Source: Paracoccaceae bacterium (GTDB lineage Bacteria > Pseudomonadota > Alphaproteobacteria > Rhodobacterales > Rhodobacteraceae). From it: a stretch of 64,000 bases of DNA. Shown here in pieces: positions 45,305 to 54,859 of the stretch. The position numbers and the translations under genes are program-made. Below the pieces are notes generated by a model. That model did not search any database, was not told the origin of the DNA, and saw nothing but the letters and a program-made list of their open reading frames with translations. The stretch covers positions 29,482 through 93,481 of the forward strand of contig JAIXPH010000063.1 in the NCBI GenBank assembly GCA_027486345.1, in the 5' to 3' direction. Within the stretch, counting starts at the first letter, position 1; the number at the start of each line of letters is the position of its first letter.

Positions 45305-45363
45305 GGCCGGGGGCCTCAAAGGCCCCCGGCCAGCGCCCGCCCCGCCCATGGCGGGCGCTGGCC
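45305..45363. repeat. Two overlapping perfect hairpins downstream of efp
   Basis: Stem 1: GGCCGGGGGCCT (45305-45316) with AGGCCCCCGGCC (45320-45331), 12 bp, loop CAA. Stem 2: GGCCAGCGCCCGCC (45328-45341) with GGCGGGCGCTGGCC (45350-45363), 14 bp, 8-base loop. They share GGCC at 45328-45331, so they cannot both form completely. They lie between the convergent efp and ygfZ genes. No T-run follows either. Confidence 0.8.
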
Positions 45364-45458
45364 TCTGTCGGTTTGTCGGAACTCGAGAGCGGCGACTTGG
45401 TCGTAGCGGGCGGGGAAAGGCAATGCCTTTCCTGTTCCGCCCGTGGCCAAGCGTTGGG

Positions 45459-46232
45459 TCACACCCCCTCCGCCTCCCACCGCAGCACCGCATCTCCCGC
45501 GCGCAAATCTCCCTCTGCCCGGTCCAGCCGCAGATGGGCGATCCCGTGTCCGCCGCTTTGTGTGTAAAGCGTGCCGGCGGGCTTTCCCTCTGATGTCACG
45601 ATGTCCGTCCCCACCGGGGCCGCGCCTTCGACCCGGACCCGCACCAGACCTTTGCGAAGCTCCGTCTTGTGCTTCATCCGGGCCGTCACCTCTTGGCCCA
45701 CGTAACAGCCCTTGCGGAAATCGACGCCATGCAGCCGTTCGAACCCGGCTTCCAGCAGGTAGGTCTCCTCGGTCAGATCCACGCCGCTTTCCGGAATGAC
45801 ATGGGCCACGCGGATCGCGTCCCAGTCGATGGCTGGGGCGGCCCCCGCGTCGGGGGAATAGAGCCGCCAGCCAAGCGCGGGATGGCGCGGGTCGGGCAGG
45901 GCCCCTTCGGGTGCCGCGCCCAAGCCGCGCTGCGCCGTCAGCGGTGACGGCGTGATCTGCACATCCGCCCGCAGGCGATACATCCCCAGCCGTCGCAAGG
46001 TCGCGGCGGCGAGACTGTCCTTGATATCGATGACAAGGCCGCCATCCGCCAATCGTCCGATCAGGAAATCCGCCAGATACTTGCCCTGCGGCGTCAAGAG
46101 CGCGGCCCAGACCAGCCCCGGAGCCTTGGCAAGACGCAACACGTCATTTGAGACCAGACCCTGCAGAAAGGGCAGGGCCTCCGCCCCTGTCACCGACCAC
46201 ACCACCCGATCCGCCGCTGTCTCGCCCATCAT
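45459..46232 (-). CDS. ygfZ: Folate-binding Fe-S cluster protein YgfZ (CAF17/IBA57 family)
   Basis: This 257-aa tetrahydrofolate-binding protein of the GcvT fold helps repair or mature iron-sulfur enzymes. The family signature KGCYVGQE is at residues 174-181, with the essential Cys176. The N-terminal half shows GAEALPFLQGLVSNDV and LTPQGKYLADFLI, typical of the family. The start at 46232 (the first of two adjacent ATGs) follows GAGGAGG. It is divergent from the aminotransferase at 46380. Confidence 0.95.
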   Translation of the reverse strand: MMGETAADRVVWSVTGAEALPFLQGLVSNDVLRLAKAPGLVWAALLTPQGKYLADFLIGRLADGGLVIDIKDSLAAATLRRLGMYRLRADVQITPSPLTAQRGLGAAPEGALPDPRHPALGWRLYSPDAGAAPAIDWDAIRVAHVIPESGVDLTEETYLLEAGFERLHGVDFRKGCYVGQEVTARMKHKTELRKGLVRVRVEGAAPVGTDIVTSEGKPAGTLYTQSGGHGIAHLRLDRAEGDLRAGDAVLRWEAEGV

Positions 46233-46276
46233 CTGCGCCTCCTCTATGGCCCAGATATGGCGTGGCCTTGGGCGAA

Positions 46277-46308
46277 GGGAAAGGGGGGCGACGGGAAAGG
46301 GGGGCGAC
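46277..46308. repeat. 16-bp tandem direct repeat (two copies)
   Basis: The unit GGGAAAGGGGGGCGAC occurs twice in perfect tandem at 46277-46292 and 46293-46308. It lies in the intergenic region between ygfZ and the aminotransferase gene, where it could affect promoter spacing by slippage. Confidence 0.75.
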
Positions 46309-46379
46309 GGCGGCGGCAGGCGTTGACCTTGCCCCGCGCCGGACCTACGACTTGACCCCCAATCCCTGCGGAGCCAGCC

Positions 46380-47591
46380 ATGAGCCTTGCCAACGGTCGT
46401 CCCTATCTGGCCATCCCCGGCCCCTCCACCATGCCGGACCGGGTGCTGCGCGCGATGCATCAGGGGGCACCGAACATCTATGACGGCCCCTTGGTCGAGA
46501 TGGTCGAAAGCCTGTGGCCTGATCTGCGCGCGGTGGCGGGCACCACGCAGAATGTCGCCATGTATATCGCCAACGGCCATGGCGTGTGGGAAGCGGCGAA
46601 TGCCAACCTGTTCTCGCGCGGGGACCGGGCCTTGGTGCTGGCCACCGGCCGCTTCGGCCTGTCGTGGGCCGACAGCGTGCGCGCGCGGGGCGTGACGGTG
46701 GACGTGCTGGATTTCGGCAAATCCTCTCCGGTCGATCTGGACCGCGTGGAACAGGCGCTGCGGGCCGACGTCACGCACAGCATCAAGGCGGTGCTGACCA
46801 CGCATGTCGATACCGCCTCATCGGTGCGGACCGATGTCGCGGCGCTGCGGGCCTGTCTGGATGCGGTCGGCCATCCGGCGCTCTTGGCGGTGGATTGCAT
46901 CGCTTCGCTGGGTTGCGACGAATTCCGGATGGACGACTGGGGCGTCGATGTCATGGTCGCGGCGAGCCAGAAGGGGTTGATGGTGCCGCCAGGCATCGGC
47001 TTTGTCTGGTTTTCCGAAAAGGCCCGGGCCGCCTGCCGGGGCAATGACCTGAACACGCCCTATTGGGACTGGACGCCGCGCGCCGATGCGTCCGAGTTCT
47101 GGCATTACTGGAACGGCACTGCGCCCACGCATCACCTGTTCGGCCTGCGCGAAAGCCTGACGATGCTGCTGCACGAGGAAGGGCTGCCGCAGGTCTGGCG
47201 GCGGCATGATGTGCTGGCGCGCGCGGTCTGGGCGGCCTTTGACGTGTGGTCGCAGGGAAATCCGCAGATTGGCCTGAACGTGGCCGACCCCGTCCATCGC
47301 GGCCGGTCCGTCACGGCGGCGCGCTTTGGCGCTCCCCATGCCACCCGCTTGCGCGACTGGACCGAACATCGCGCCGGGGTGACCTTGGGCATTGGCCTTG
47401 GCATGGCGGCGGCGGATGACCCGGCCTATCACGGCTTCCTGCGCGTGGCGCATATGGGCCATGTGAACGCCCATATGACGCTGGGCGCGCTGGCGGTGAT
47501 GGAGGCGGGTTTGGTCGCCCTCGATATCCCGCATGACCCCGGCGGCATCGTCGCCGCCGCAGGCGTGGTGGCGCAGGCGGAACGGGACTGA
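46380..47591 (+). CDS. Serine-glyoxylate/alanine-glyoxylate type aminotransferase (class V)
   Basis: This 403-aa PLP enzyme of fold type I, class V, transfers the amino group from serine or alanine to glyoxylate or a similar oxoacid. The PLP lysine is Lys198 in AASQKGLM, and the upstream Asp (AVDCIASLG near 171) binds the pyridine nitrogen. The N-terminal IPGPSTMPDRVLRAM is characteristic of the SgaA/AGT branch. GGAG lies six bases before the ATG. It is monocistronic. 2-Aminoethylphosphonate or pyridoxamine branches of the family cannot be excluded by eye. Confidence 0.9.
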   Translation: MSLANGRPYLAIPGPSTMPDRVLRAMHQGAPNIYDGPLVEMVESLWPDLRAVAGTTQNVAMYIANGHGVWEAANANLFSRGDRALVLATGRFGLSWADSVRARGVTVDVLDFGKSSPVDLDRVEQALRADVTHSIKAVLTTHVDTASSVRTDVAALRACLDAVGHPALLAVDCIASLGCDEFRMDDWGVDVMVAASQKGLMVPPGIGFVWFSEKARAACRGNDLNTPYWDWTPRADASEFWHYWNGTAPTHHLFGLRESLTMLLHEEGLPQVWRRHDVLARAVWAAFDVWSQGNPQIGLNVADPVHRGRSVTAARFGAPHATRLRDWTEHRAGVTLGIGLGMAAADDPAYHGFLRVAHMGHVNAHMTLGALAVMEAGLVALDIPHDPGGIVAAAGVVAQAERD

Positions 47592-47663
47592 CCCGTTCTC
47601 CCCGCGCATCCGGACCAACGCATCCGCACAGGTGACGTGGCCTTGTCAGGAGAGGGCGCGCTT

Positions 47664-47686
47664 CCCTCTCCCCTCGGGGGAGAGGG
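47664..47686. repeat. REP-like hairpin between convergent genes
   Basis: CCCTCTCCCC (47664-47673) pairs perfectly with GGGGAGAGGG (47677-47686) across TCG, followed by TCAGGGTGAGGGGG. This composition is typical of intergenic REP-like elements. It lies between the stops at 47591 and 47707 and may serve as a 3'-end stabiliser for either message. Confidence 0.6.
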
Positions 47687-47706
47687 TCAGGGTGAGGGGG
47701 CCGCGC

Positions 47707-48084
47707 TCAGCCGCCGTGCTTGGCCAGCCAGTCCTGCATCCATGCGATCTCACCTTCCTGCGCGGCGATGATGCCTTCTGCCAGTTTCTTCACCTCCGGG
47801 TCGTCGCCGTGCTCCAGCACGACGCGGGCCATGTCGATGGCGCCCTGATGGTGGGCGATCATTCCGCGCACGAAGTCGATGTCGGCGTCGCCCGTGTAGT
47901 CGATCTCCATCGCGGCATGCATCTTCATGTTGGCATCCATGAAGGCCATGGTGGCGGGGCTTTCCATGCCGGACATGTCATGGCCGGAATGGTCCATCGT
48001 CTCGGACCCGGCGGGCAGGGCGGCCAGGGCCAGCGCGAACATGGCCGGAAGGAACAGGGCGGGGGCAAGGCGTTTGGCAAGCAT
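47707..48084 (-). CDS. DUF305 secreted protein, Met/His-rich (putative copper-binding)
   Basis: This 125-aa periplasmic protein has a signal peptide (1-27). The mature N-terminus is rich in Met and His (MDHSGHDMSGM near 30-40), followed by the DUF305 core DFVRGMIAHHQGAIDMARVVLEHG near 68-92 with its conserved His pair. DUF305 proteins are four-helix bundles, some linked to copper binding or tolerance. GGAGAC precedes the ATG at 48084. No copper transporter is adjacent, so the metal role is inferred from composition. Confidence 0.92.
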   Translation of the reverse strand: MLAKRLAPALFLPAMFALALAALPAGSETMDHSGHDMSGMESPATMAFMDANMKMHAAMEIDYTGDADIDFVRGMIAHHQGAIDMARVVLEHGDDPEVKKLAEGIIAAQEGEIAWMQDWLAKHGG

Positions 48085-48312
48085 CGGAGTCTCCGTTCAT
48101 GCGATGGGACAGGGATGCAGGCTTCCCCCTGCTGGAAGGCAAGTCACTGCCGCGTGAGGCCGGGTTCTGCGGCAAATCCGGACAGATTGCGCGCATCTGC
48201 GCGAAAAACCGGCATGGATCGCGATTTCGCACCCTGCCTGTGCCATCCGGCCCGTTGCCTCTGCCCGCGCGATGCCTATCATGAGCGTGACATTCCTTAG
48301 CTTGTGGGTTCC

Positions 48313-49107
48313 ATGTCCTGCCCAACCCAGCATCGTCCGGTCATCGGCATCATCGGCAACTCCGCCTTGCTGAACGAAAGTTATGCCGTCCATGCGGGCG
48401 GAACGATGAATTCCGAAGCCGTAGCCGAGGTCGCGGGATGCCTGCCGCTGATCATCCCCTCCGATCCCCGCTTTGTGCGGGTGGCCGAATTGCTGGACCT
48501 GTGTGACGGGTTCCTGCTGACCGGGGGCCGTCCGAACGTCCACCCCAGTGAATATGGCGAGGAAGAGACACCCGCCCACGGCTGCTTTGACCGCTGCCGC
48601 GATGCCATTACCCTGCCGCTGATCCGCGCCTGTGTGGACCGGGGGCAACCCTTCCTTGGCATCTGCCGGGGGTTCCAGGAGGTGAACGTGGCGATGGGCG
48701 GCACGCTCTATCCGGAAATCCGCGATCTGCCGGGACGGATGAATCACCGCATGCCACCCGATGGCACGATCGAAGAGAAATTCGCGCTGCGTCATACCGT
48801 TAGGTTCGAAAAGGGCGGGGTCTTCCATCGCCTGATGGGCGCGGAAGAGGTGATGACCAACACCCTGCATGGTCAGGGGATCGCCCGCCCCGGCCCGCGC
48901 ATCGTGATCGAAGGCTGGGCCCCCGACGGCACGCCAGAGGCGATCTATGTCAAGGATGCGCCAGGCTTTACCCTGTCGGTGCAATGGCACCCGGAATGGA
49001 ATGCGGCGGGCGATCCTGTCTCGCGTCCGCTGTTCACCGCCTTCGGCGCGGCGGCGGCAGAGTTCGCGGCGGCGCGGCGCGGACTGCGCGTGGCCAAAAG
49101 CGCCTGA
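48313..49107 (+). CDS. Class I glutamine amidotransferase / gamma-glutamyl hydrolase (C26, PuuD-like)
   Basis: This 264-aa peptidase C26 enzyme is related to PuuD, which hydrolyses gamma-glutamyl-GABA in putrescine catabolism. The nucleophile is Cys118 in GICRGFQEVNV, and the His/Glu pair is in QWHPEW near residue 225. TGGRPNVHPSEYG near 70 is a family loop. The start is uncertain: an ATG at 48313 or a GTG at 48304, both with weak ribosome-binding sites. No other puu gene is near, so the gamma-glutamyl substrate is inferred from family only. Confidence 0.88.
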   Translation: MSCPTQHRPVIGIIGNSALLNESYAVHAGGTMNSEAVAEVAGCLPLIIPSDPRFVRVAELLDLCDGFLLTGGRPNVHPSEYGEEETPAHGCFDRCRDAITLPLIRACVDRGQPFLGICRGFQEVNVAMGGTLYPEIRDLPGRMNHRMPPDGTIEEKFALRHTVRFEKGGVFHRLMGAEEVMTNTLHGQGIARPGPRIVIEGWAPDGTPEAIYVKDAPGFTLSVQWHPEWNAAGDPVSRPLFTAFGAAAAEFAAARRGLRVAKSA

Positions 49108-49135
49108 CGGCAGACGGACCGATCCAGACCAAAGC

Positions 49136-49169
49136 AAACGGGCGGCGAAGCCTCCTTCGCCGCCCGTTT
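49136..49169. terminator. Strong bidirectional terminator
   Basis: A perfect 15-bp stem (AAACGGGCGGCGAAG, 49136-49150, with CTTCGCCGCCCGTTT, 49155-49169) and a CCTC loop lies between convergent stops at 49107 and 49189. The A/T ends give short U-runs in both directions. Confidence 0.88.
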
Positions 49170-49188
49170 CGCGTCTTGCCGTCACCAG

Positions 49189-50082
49189 TCAGGGCGTGGT
49201 CGTTGTGCCCGTCGCCGGTGTCGCAGCGGCAGGGGCCGTCGGTGCAGGCGCAACCGCCGGCGCTTGCAGGGCGGTCGGAACGCCCGACAGCGCGGGCGTG
49301 AAGGCGGGCATCGCGGCGGGCACCACCACCGGGGCAGGTGCGGCCTTTTTCGGCTTCGGCGCGGGCGGGGGCAGCACGAGGCGGGTGGGATAGCTGCCAT
49401 CCGCGTTCAACACCACAACCTTCTCCCCGCCTTGGACGCGGTTATAGAGGTCGATCACGTCCTGATTGATCATGCGGATGCAGCCGGAGCTGGCATTGCG
49501 CCCGATGGATTTCCATTCTGGCGTGCCATGGATGCGATAGCCGTAATCCACGCCATTGGTCGTCAGGTAAATCGCCCGTGCCCCCAAGGGATTGGTCAGG
49601 CCACCCGGCTGGCCCTTTTCCCATTTCGCCAGCTTCGGGTCGCGCGCGATCATTTCCGGCGGCGGGGTCCAGGTCGGCCAGGGTTTCTTTTCCGTCACCT
49701 GCGCCACGCCGGACCATTCAAAGCCCGCCCGCCCGACCGCGATGCCATAGCGGATCGCCGCATTCGGGCCGGTCACATAATGCAGGGTCTTTTCGGCGGG
49801 GTTGATGATGATGGTCCCCGGCACCTCGGCCGTCGGGAAATAGACCTCCTGCCGGCGGAATTGGGCGGGGATTTCCTCTTCGGGCAGGGCGGGAAGCGCG
49901 AACCCCGAATCCATGGTCGAGATATAGGCCCCGGCGACGGGTTTGGGTTCTGGCGGTTTGGCCAAGCCTGCGTCGATCATCGCCTGATCCGGCACGCAGG
50001 CCGACAGGGCGGCCATCACGACAAAGGCAAGACCGGTCTTGGACAGGAAGCGCGCTGCAATCATCGGTATCGAAATCCTCAT
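49189..50082 (-). CDS. L,D-transpeptidase (YkuD) lipoprotein
   Basis: This 297-aa cell-wall enzyme has a lipoprotein signal ending in the lipobox LSAC (Cys29), so it is membrane-anchored in the periplasm. The YkuD catalytic motif is complete: His185 in YRIHGTPEW, then SSGCIRM with nucleophile Cys201. It would form 3-3 crosslinks or attach proteins to peptidoglycan. The C-terminal ~70 residues are a Pro/Ala-rich disordered tail. A start at 50064 with GAGGA upstream is equally possible. It runs convergent to the C26 gene across a shared terminator. Confidence 0.95.
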   Translation of the reverse strand: MRISIPMIAARFLSKTGLAFVVMAALSACVPDQAMIDAGLAKPPEPKPVAGAYISTMDSGFALPALPEEEIPAQFRRQEVYFPTAEVPGTIIINPAEKTLHYVTGPNAAIRYGIAVGRAGFEWSGVAQVTEKKPWPTWTPPPEMIARDPKLAKWEKGQPGGLTNPLGARAIYLTTNGVDYGYRIHGTPEWKSIGRNASSGCIRMINQDVIDLYNRVQGGEKVVVLNADGSYPTRLVLPPPAPKPKKAAPAPVVVPAAMPAFTPALSGVPTALQAPAVAPAPTAPAAATPATGTTTTP

Positions 50083-50207
50083 GCGTCTGGCGGACCCGCA
50101 GACTCTCGGGGCCAAAGCTCTATACATTCGATGTAACCTGCACCCGAACGCCATGGAAAGTCCAGAGATCGGAAACAATGGGCCAAAATGGCCCCGATTG
50201 TTGCCGA

Positions 50208-51404
50208 TCAGGTCACTTTTGCGCGGGCATGATACTCTGGACGGTCCCACAGCCGCTTGGCCATCACCTCGGCAAGGATTTCGACGGCATTTGCGACGTC
50301 CTCCGCGCCGATGAAGAGCGGGGTGAAGCCAAAGCGCAGGATGTCGGGGGCGCGGAAATCGCCGATCACGCCGCGCGCGATCATCGCCTGCATGATGGCA
50401 TAGCCCTGCGGGTGGCGGAAACTGACCTGACTGCCGCGCCGGTCATGGTCGCGCGGGGTGGCAAGGGTCAGCTCGGGGCAAGCCGCCTCGACTCCGGCGA
50501 TGAACTGGTCGGTCAGGGACAGCGAGGCCGCGCGCAGATCGGCCAGATCTACCTGGTCCCAGACGTCCAAAGCCGCCTCAAGTGCTGCCAGTTGCAGCAC
50601 GGGCGGGGTGCCGACGCGCATCCGCTCAATCCCGCGACCGGGGCGATAGGCCAGATCAAAGGCGAAGGGGGATTCGTGGCCCAGCCAGCCCGACAGGGCG
50701 GGGCGGGCGGTTTCGGCATGGCGCGGGGCCACATAGATGAAGGCCGGGCCGCCGGGGCCGGAGTTGAGGTATTTGTAGGTGCAGCCCACCGCGAAATCCG
50801 CGCCGACCTTGGCCAGTTCCACCGGCAAGGCCCCCGCCGAATGGGCCAGATCCCAGATCGTCAACGCGCCCTGTTCATGTGCCCGCGCGGTGATCGCCGT
50901 CATGTCGTGGCGGCGGCCGGTGCGGTAATCCACCTCGGTGATCATCGTGACGGCGACGGTGTCGTCGATGGCGTCCAGCACGGCTTCCGGCTCCACCACG
51001 CGCAGGCTGTAATCGGGGCCAAGCGTGCGGCACAGCCCTTCGGCCATATAAAGGTCCGACGGGAAGTTCCCGGAATCGGACAGGATCACCTTGCGCCCCG
51101 GATTCATCTCCAGCGCCGAGGCGAGGGCCTGATAGACCTTTATCGACAGGGTATCACCCAAGACCACCGTGCCCGGTTCCGCGCCGATCAGACGCGCGAT
51201 GCGGTCGCCCACGCGGGCGGGCTGGTCCATCCATCCGGCCTTGTTCCAGCCGGTGATCAGCATCTGGCCCCATTCCGCCGTGACCGTTTGCGCCACGCGG
51301 GCCGCCGCCGCTTTCGGCAACGGCCCCAGAGAGTTGCCGTCCAGATAGATCACCCCTTCGGGCAGGACAAAGGCATCGCGGGTGGCGGTGAAATCGGTGG
51401 TCAT
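50208..51404 (-). CDS. kynU: Kynureninase
   Basis: This 398-aa PLP enzyme cleaves kynurenine to anthranilate and alanine in tryptophan catabolism. The family motifs [11 protein letters not shown] (residues 20-30) and SGNFPSDLY (111-119) are intact, and the PLP lysine is Lys211 in [24 protein letters not shown] precedes the ATG at 51404. It is divergent from pntA. Neither tryptophan 2,3-dioxygenase nor kynurenine formamidase is in the window, so the rest of the pathway is elsewhere. Confidence 0.97.
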   Translation of the reverse strand: MTTDFTATRDAFVLPEGVIYLDGNSLGPLPKAAAARVAQTVTAEWGQMLITGWNKAGWMDQPARVGDRIARLIGAEPGTVVLGDTLSIKVYQALASALEMNPGRKVILSDSGNFPSDLYMAEGLCRTLGPDYSLRVVEPEAVLDAIDDTVAVTMITEVDYRTGRRHDMTAITARAHEQGALTIWDLAHSAGALPVELAKVGADFAVGCTYKYLNSGPGGPAFIYVAPRHAETARPALSGWLGHESPFAFDLAYRPGRGIERMRVGTPPVLQLAALEAALDVWDQVDLADLRAASLSLTDQFIAGVEAACPELTLATPRDHDRRGSQVSFRHPQGYAIMQAMIARGVIGDFRAPDILRFGFTPLFIGAEDVANAVEILAEVMAKRLWDRPEYHARAKVT

Positions 51405-51631
51405 GGTGGCAGTCTCCCCCTGTTGCGGCGGACCTTGCCGCAGCGCCGGGGCGGTTGCAACCGCGCAGCGGGGGCCGAGCATGCGCCCTCGCTTCGTTTG
51501 ATCAAATTCGCAACAGGCGGAAAGAAGGGCAAAGGGTCTTTGAAATTTTATTTCGCGGTGCTAAGTGCCCTTGGCGATATCTCAATGCCGCAAGGCAGCG
51601 ACAGTGCACCACCAATTTCGGGGGAGACAGC
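51405..51631. promoter_or_regulatory. Divergent promoter region of kynU and pntA
   Basis: This 227-base gap contains a perfect palindrome TTTGATCAAA at 51497-51506. Immediately after it is an element AATTCGCAACAGGCGGAAA (51505-51523) that also occurs, with one base missing and one changed, upstream of the peptide transporter at 61712-61729. Both copies lie about 120 bases from a start codon. They may be shared promoter or activator elements. Confidence 0.45.
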
Positions 51632-53209
51632 GTGAAGATCGGGGCACCGAGGGAAGTATTCGAAGGCGAGAACCGGGTGGCGATGACACCGGATTCTGCG
51701 ACCCAATTGGTCAAGCTGGGCCATACCTGCGTGATCGAAAGCGGTGCGGGGGCCAAGGCGGGCTTTTCCGATGCCGCCTATGCCGCAGCGGGTGTGACGG
51801 TTCTGCCGGACGCCAAGGCCGTGTTTGACGCCGCCGATGTGGTGGTCAAGGTGCGGGGGCCTGAGGCGGCCGAGGCCGCGCTGCTGCGCTCTGGTCAGAC
51901 GCTGATCTCGTTCTTCTGGCCCGCGCAAAATGCGGACCTGCTGAAGCAGGTGGCCGACGCCGGGGCCACGGTCGTGGCGATGGACATGGTGCCGCGCATT
52001 TCCCGCGCGCAGAAGATGGACGCGCTGTCGTCGATGGCGAACATCGCAGGCTATCGCGCGGTGATCGAGGCCGGGAACAACTTTGGCCGCTTCTTCACCG
52101 GTCAGGTCACGGCAGCGGGCAAGGTGCCCCCGGCCAAAGTGCTGATCGTCGGCGCGGGTGTGGCCGGTCTGGCGGCCATCGGGACCTCCGTCTCCTTGGG
52201 GGCCATCGTCAATGCCTTTGACGTGCGCCCCGAAGTGGCCGAACAGATCGAATCGATGGGCGCGAATTTCGTCTATCTGGAATTCGACGCCTCCGAACTG
52301 CCCGATGGCGCGGCGACTGGCGGCTATGCAGCCCCGTCCAGTCCGGCTTTCGCGGCCAAGCAACTGGCCAAGTTCCGCGAACTTGCGCCCGAGATGGACA
52401 TTGTCATCACCACCGCCCTGATCCCCGGTCGGCCCGCGCCGAAGCTGTGGACCGAGGATATGGTCAAGATGATGAAGCCGGGCTCGGTCATCGTCGATCT
52501 GGCGGCGGAGCGTGGCGGCAACTGCGACCTGACGGTTGCGGACCAGAAGATCGTCACCGAAAACGGCGTGACCATCGTGGGCTACACCGACTTCCCCAGC
52601 CGGATGGCGGCGCAGGCCAGCACGCTTTACTCCACCAACATCCGCCACATGCTAACGGACCTCACGCCCAAGAAAGATGGCGTCATCAACCACAACATGG
52701 AAGATGACGTGATCCGGGGCGCGACTGTTGCGCATGCGGGGGCTGTGACCTATCCGCCGCCACCGCCGAAAATCGCGGCGATTGCTGCGGCCAAGCCCAA
52801 GGAAAAGGTCAAGGAACTGACGCCCGAGGAAAAGCGGGCCAAGGAAACCGCCGCCTTCAAGGCCCAGACCCGCAACCAGATTGCGATGCTCTTGGTCGGC
52901 GGTGGCCTGATCCTGCTGGCCGGGCTTTATGCGCCTGCCAGTTTCATGAGCCACTTCATCGTCTTCGTGCTGTCGGTCTATGTCGGCGTGCAGGTGATCT
53001 GGAACGTCTCGCATTCCTTGCACACGCCATTGATGGCGGTCACGAACGCGATCTCGTCCATTATCATCCTTGGGGCCCTGATGCAGATCGGCTCGGGCAA
53101 CTGGCTGGTCGTCATTCTTGCGGCGGCCTCGGTGTTCATGGCCGGAATCAACATCTTCGGTGGCTTCATGGTCACCCGGCGCATGCTCGCCATGTTCCAG
53201 AAGTCGTAA
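51632..53209 (+). CDS. pntA: NAD(P) transhydrogenase subunit alpha
   Basis: This 525-aa subunit of the proton-translocating transhydrogenase uses the proton gradient to make NADPH from NADH. Domain I (NAD binding) carries [17 protein letters not shown] at the start and the Rossmann loop [12 protein letters not shown] near 173. After a charged Lys/Glu-rich linker (~385-410), four membrane helices (~420-520) form part of domain II. It starts at GTG 51632, with GGGGGAG upstream. This is the single-chain PntA layout, unlike the split PntAA/PntAB of Rhodospirillum. pntB follows after 13 bases. Confidence 0.97.
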   Translation: MKIGAPREVFEGENRVAMTPDSATQLVKLGHTCVIESGAGAKAGFSDAAYAAAGVTVLPDAKAVFDAADVVVKVRGPEAAEAALLRSGQTLISFFWPAQNADLLKQVADAGATVVAMDMVPRISRAQKMDALSSMANIAGYRAVIEAGNNFGRFFTGQVTAAGKVPPAKVLIVGAGVAGLAAIGTSVSLGAIVNAFDVRPEVAEQIESMGANFVYLEFDASELPDGAATGGYAAPSSPAFAAKQLAKFRELAPEMDIVITTALIPGRPAPKLWTEDMVKMMKPGSVIVDLAAERGGNCDLTVADQKIVTENGVTIVGYTDFPSRMAAQASTLYSTNIRHMLTDLTPKKDGVINHNMEDDVIRGATVAHAGAVTYPPPPPKIAAIAAAKPKEKVKELTPEEKRAKETAAFKAQTRNQIAMLLVGGGLILLAGLYAPASFMSHFIVFVLSVYVGVQVIWNVSHSLHTPLMAVTNAISSIIILGALMQIGSGNWLVVILAAASVFMAGINIFGGFMVTRRMLAMFQKS

Positions 53210-53222
53210 GGGGAAGCGCGGA

Positions 53223-54671
53223 ATGGAATTCGGATTCACCACCGCCGCCTATGTCGTTGCGGCTGTTCTTTTCATCCAATCGCTGGGCGGTCTGTCGGGT
53301 CAGGAAAGCGCCAAGCGCGCGGTCTGGTACGGCATCGTCGGCATGGCGCTGGCGGTTGCCGCCACGCTGTACGGGCCCGGTGCGGGTAACTGGCTGATTT
53401 CCTTGGTCATGATCGTCGTGGGCGGCGTGATCGGCTGGTATGTGGCGCAAAAGGTCCAGATGACCGAGATGCCGCAGCTTGTGGCGGCCATGCACAGCCT
53501 CGTCGGTCTGGCGGCGGTCTTCATCGGCTACAACACCCATATCGAACTGGCGGTTGTGCAAGGCATGGACGCTGCGGCGCAAGAGGCCGCGACAGGCTTT
53601 GCCGCCACGCTGGTGCACAAGCTGCATGACCCGATGGCGAGTGCGCTGATCTCGATCCTGCGGGTCGAGACCTTCCTTGGCGTGTTCATCGGGGCGGTCA
53701 CTTTCACCGGCTCGGTCATCGCCTTTGGCAAGCTGGCAGGCAAGGTGGATGGCAAGGCCAAGAAACTGCCGGGCGGGCACGCCTTGAACGCCGGGGCGGC
53801 GATCATCTCCTTGGTGTTGCTGTTTGTGTATCTGCAAACGGGCTCCACTCTGGCGCTGCTGGTGATGACGTTGGCCGCCCTCTTCATCGGCTATCACCTG
53901 ATCATGGGCATCGGCGGCGCGGATATGCCGGTCGTGGTGTCGATGCTGAACAGCTATTCCGGCTGGGCGGCAGCGGCGATTGGTTTCTCGCTGTCCAATG
54001 ACCTCTTGATCGTGGTGGGGGCGCTGGTGGGCTCTTCGGGCGCGATCCTGTCCTACATCATGTGCAAGGCGATGAACCGTTCCTTTGTGTCGGTCATCCT
54101 TGGCGGTTTCGGTGGCACCACCGGCCCCGCGATGGAAGTCACGGGTGAGCAGATCGCCATCGATGCCGAAGGTGTGGCCGCTGCGCTGAACGATGCGGAT
54201 TCGGTCATCATCATTCCCGGCTACGGGATGGCCGTCGCCCAAGCGCAGCAGAGCGTGTCGGAACTGACCCGCAAACTGCGCGCCAAGGGCAAGACCGTGC
54301 GTTTCGCCATCCACCCGGTGGCGGGCCGTCTGCCAGGCCATATGAACGTTCTGCTGGCCGAGGCGAAGGTGCCTTACGACATCGTTCTGGAAATGGACGA
54401 GATCAACGAGGACTTCCCCGACACCGACGTGGCCATCGTGATCGGCTCGAACGACATCGTGAACCCTGCCGCACAGGAAGACCCCAACAGCCCCATCGCG
54501 GGGATGCCGGTCTTGGAATGCTGGAAGGCGAAACAGGTGTTCGTATCCAAGCGCGGTCAGGGCACCGGCTATTCGGGCATCGAGAACCCGCTGTTCTTCA
54601 AGGAGAACACCCGGATGTTCTACGGCGATGCGAAAAAGTCCATCGATGCGCTGCTGCCGATGATCGAGTGA
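53223..54671 (+). CDS. pntB: NAD(P) transhydrogenase subunit beta
   Basis: This 482-aa membrane subunit has about nine hydrophobic helices (residues ~5-265) completing the proton channel, followed by the cytosolic NADP(H)-binding domain III. That domain is marked by [16 protein letters not shown] near 340, [16 protein letters not shown] near 372 and the NDIVNPAAQ loop near 415. GGGGAAG precedes the ATG at 53223. A perfect intrinsic terminator follows, so pntAB is a two-gene operon. Confidence 0.98.
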   Translation: MEFGFTTAAYVVAAVLFIQSLGGLSGQESAKRAVWYGIVGMALAVAATLYGPGAGNWLISLVMIVVGGVIGWYVAQKVQMTEMPQLVAAMHSLVGLAAVFIGYNTHIELAVVQGMDAAAQEAATGFAATLVHKLHDPMASALISILRVETFLGVFIGAVTFTGSVIAFGKLAGKVDGKAKKLPGGHALNAGAAIISLVLLFVYLQTGSTLALLVMTLAALFIGYHLIMGIGGADMPVVVSMLNSYSGWAAAAIGFSLSNDLLIVVGALVGSSGAILSYIMCKAMNRSFVSVILGGFGGTTGPAMEVTGEQIAIDAEGVAAALNDADSVIIIPGYGMAVAQAQQSVSELTRKLRAKGKTVRFAIHPVAGRLPGHMNVLLAEAKVPYDIVLEMDEINEDFPDTDVAIVIGSNDIVNPAAQEDPNSPIAGMPVLECWKAKQVFVSKRGQGTGYSGIENPLFFKENTRMFYGDAKKSIDALLPMIE

Positions 54672-54691
54672 TCCCGCAGGGATTGCGACAG

Positions 54692-54722
54692 GGCCCCGAG
54701 GGAAACCTCGGGGCCTTTTTTG
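54692..54722 (+). terminator. Intrinsic terminator of pntAB
   Basis: GGCCCCGAGG (54692-54701) pairs perfectly with CCTCGGGGCC (54706-54715) across a GAAA tetraloop, followed by six T's. It is 21 bases after the pntB stop. Confidence 0.95.
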
Positions 54723-54859
54723 TTTCCGCCGCTCGTCCTGCGGCCCCTCACTCCGGCCTTTTTGCAACACTGAAGCGGCATACCCTTGTATCCTGTCGAT
54801 TTTCTTCCCCCTTTCACCGCTTCGCCCTAACTGGCACCAAAGACCACTCGGGGGGCGAC

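Noticed and set aside
51497..51506. FNR/CRP-type binding site at TTTGATCAAA
   Set aside because: The half-sites lack the four-base spacer of the FNR consensus, so it is recorded only as a palindrome.
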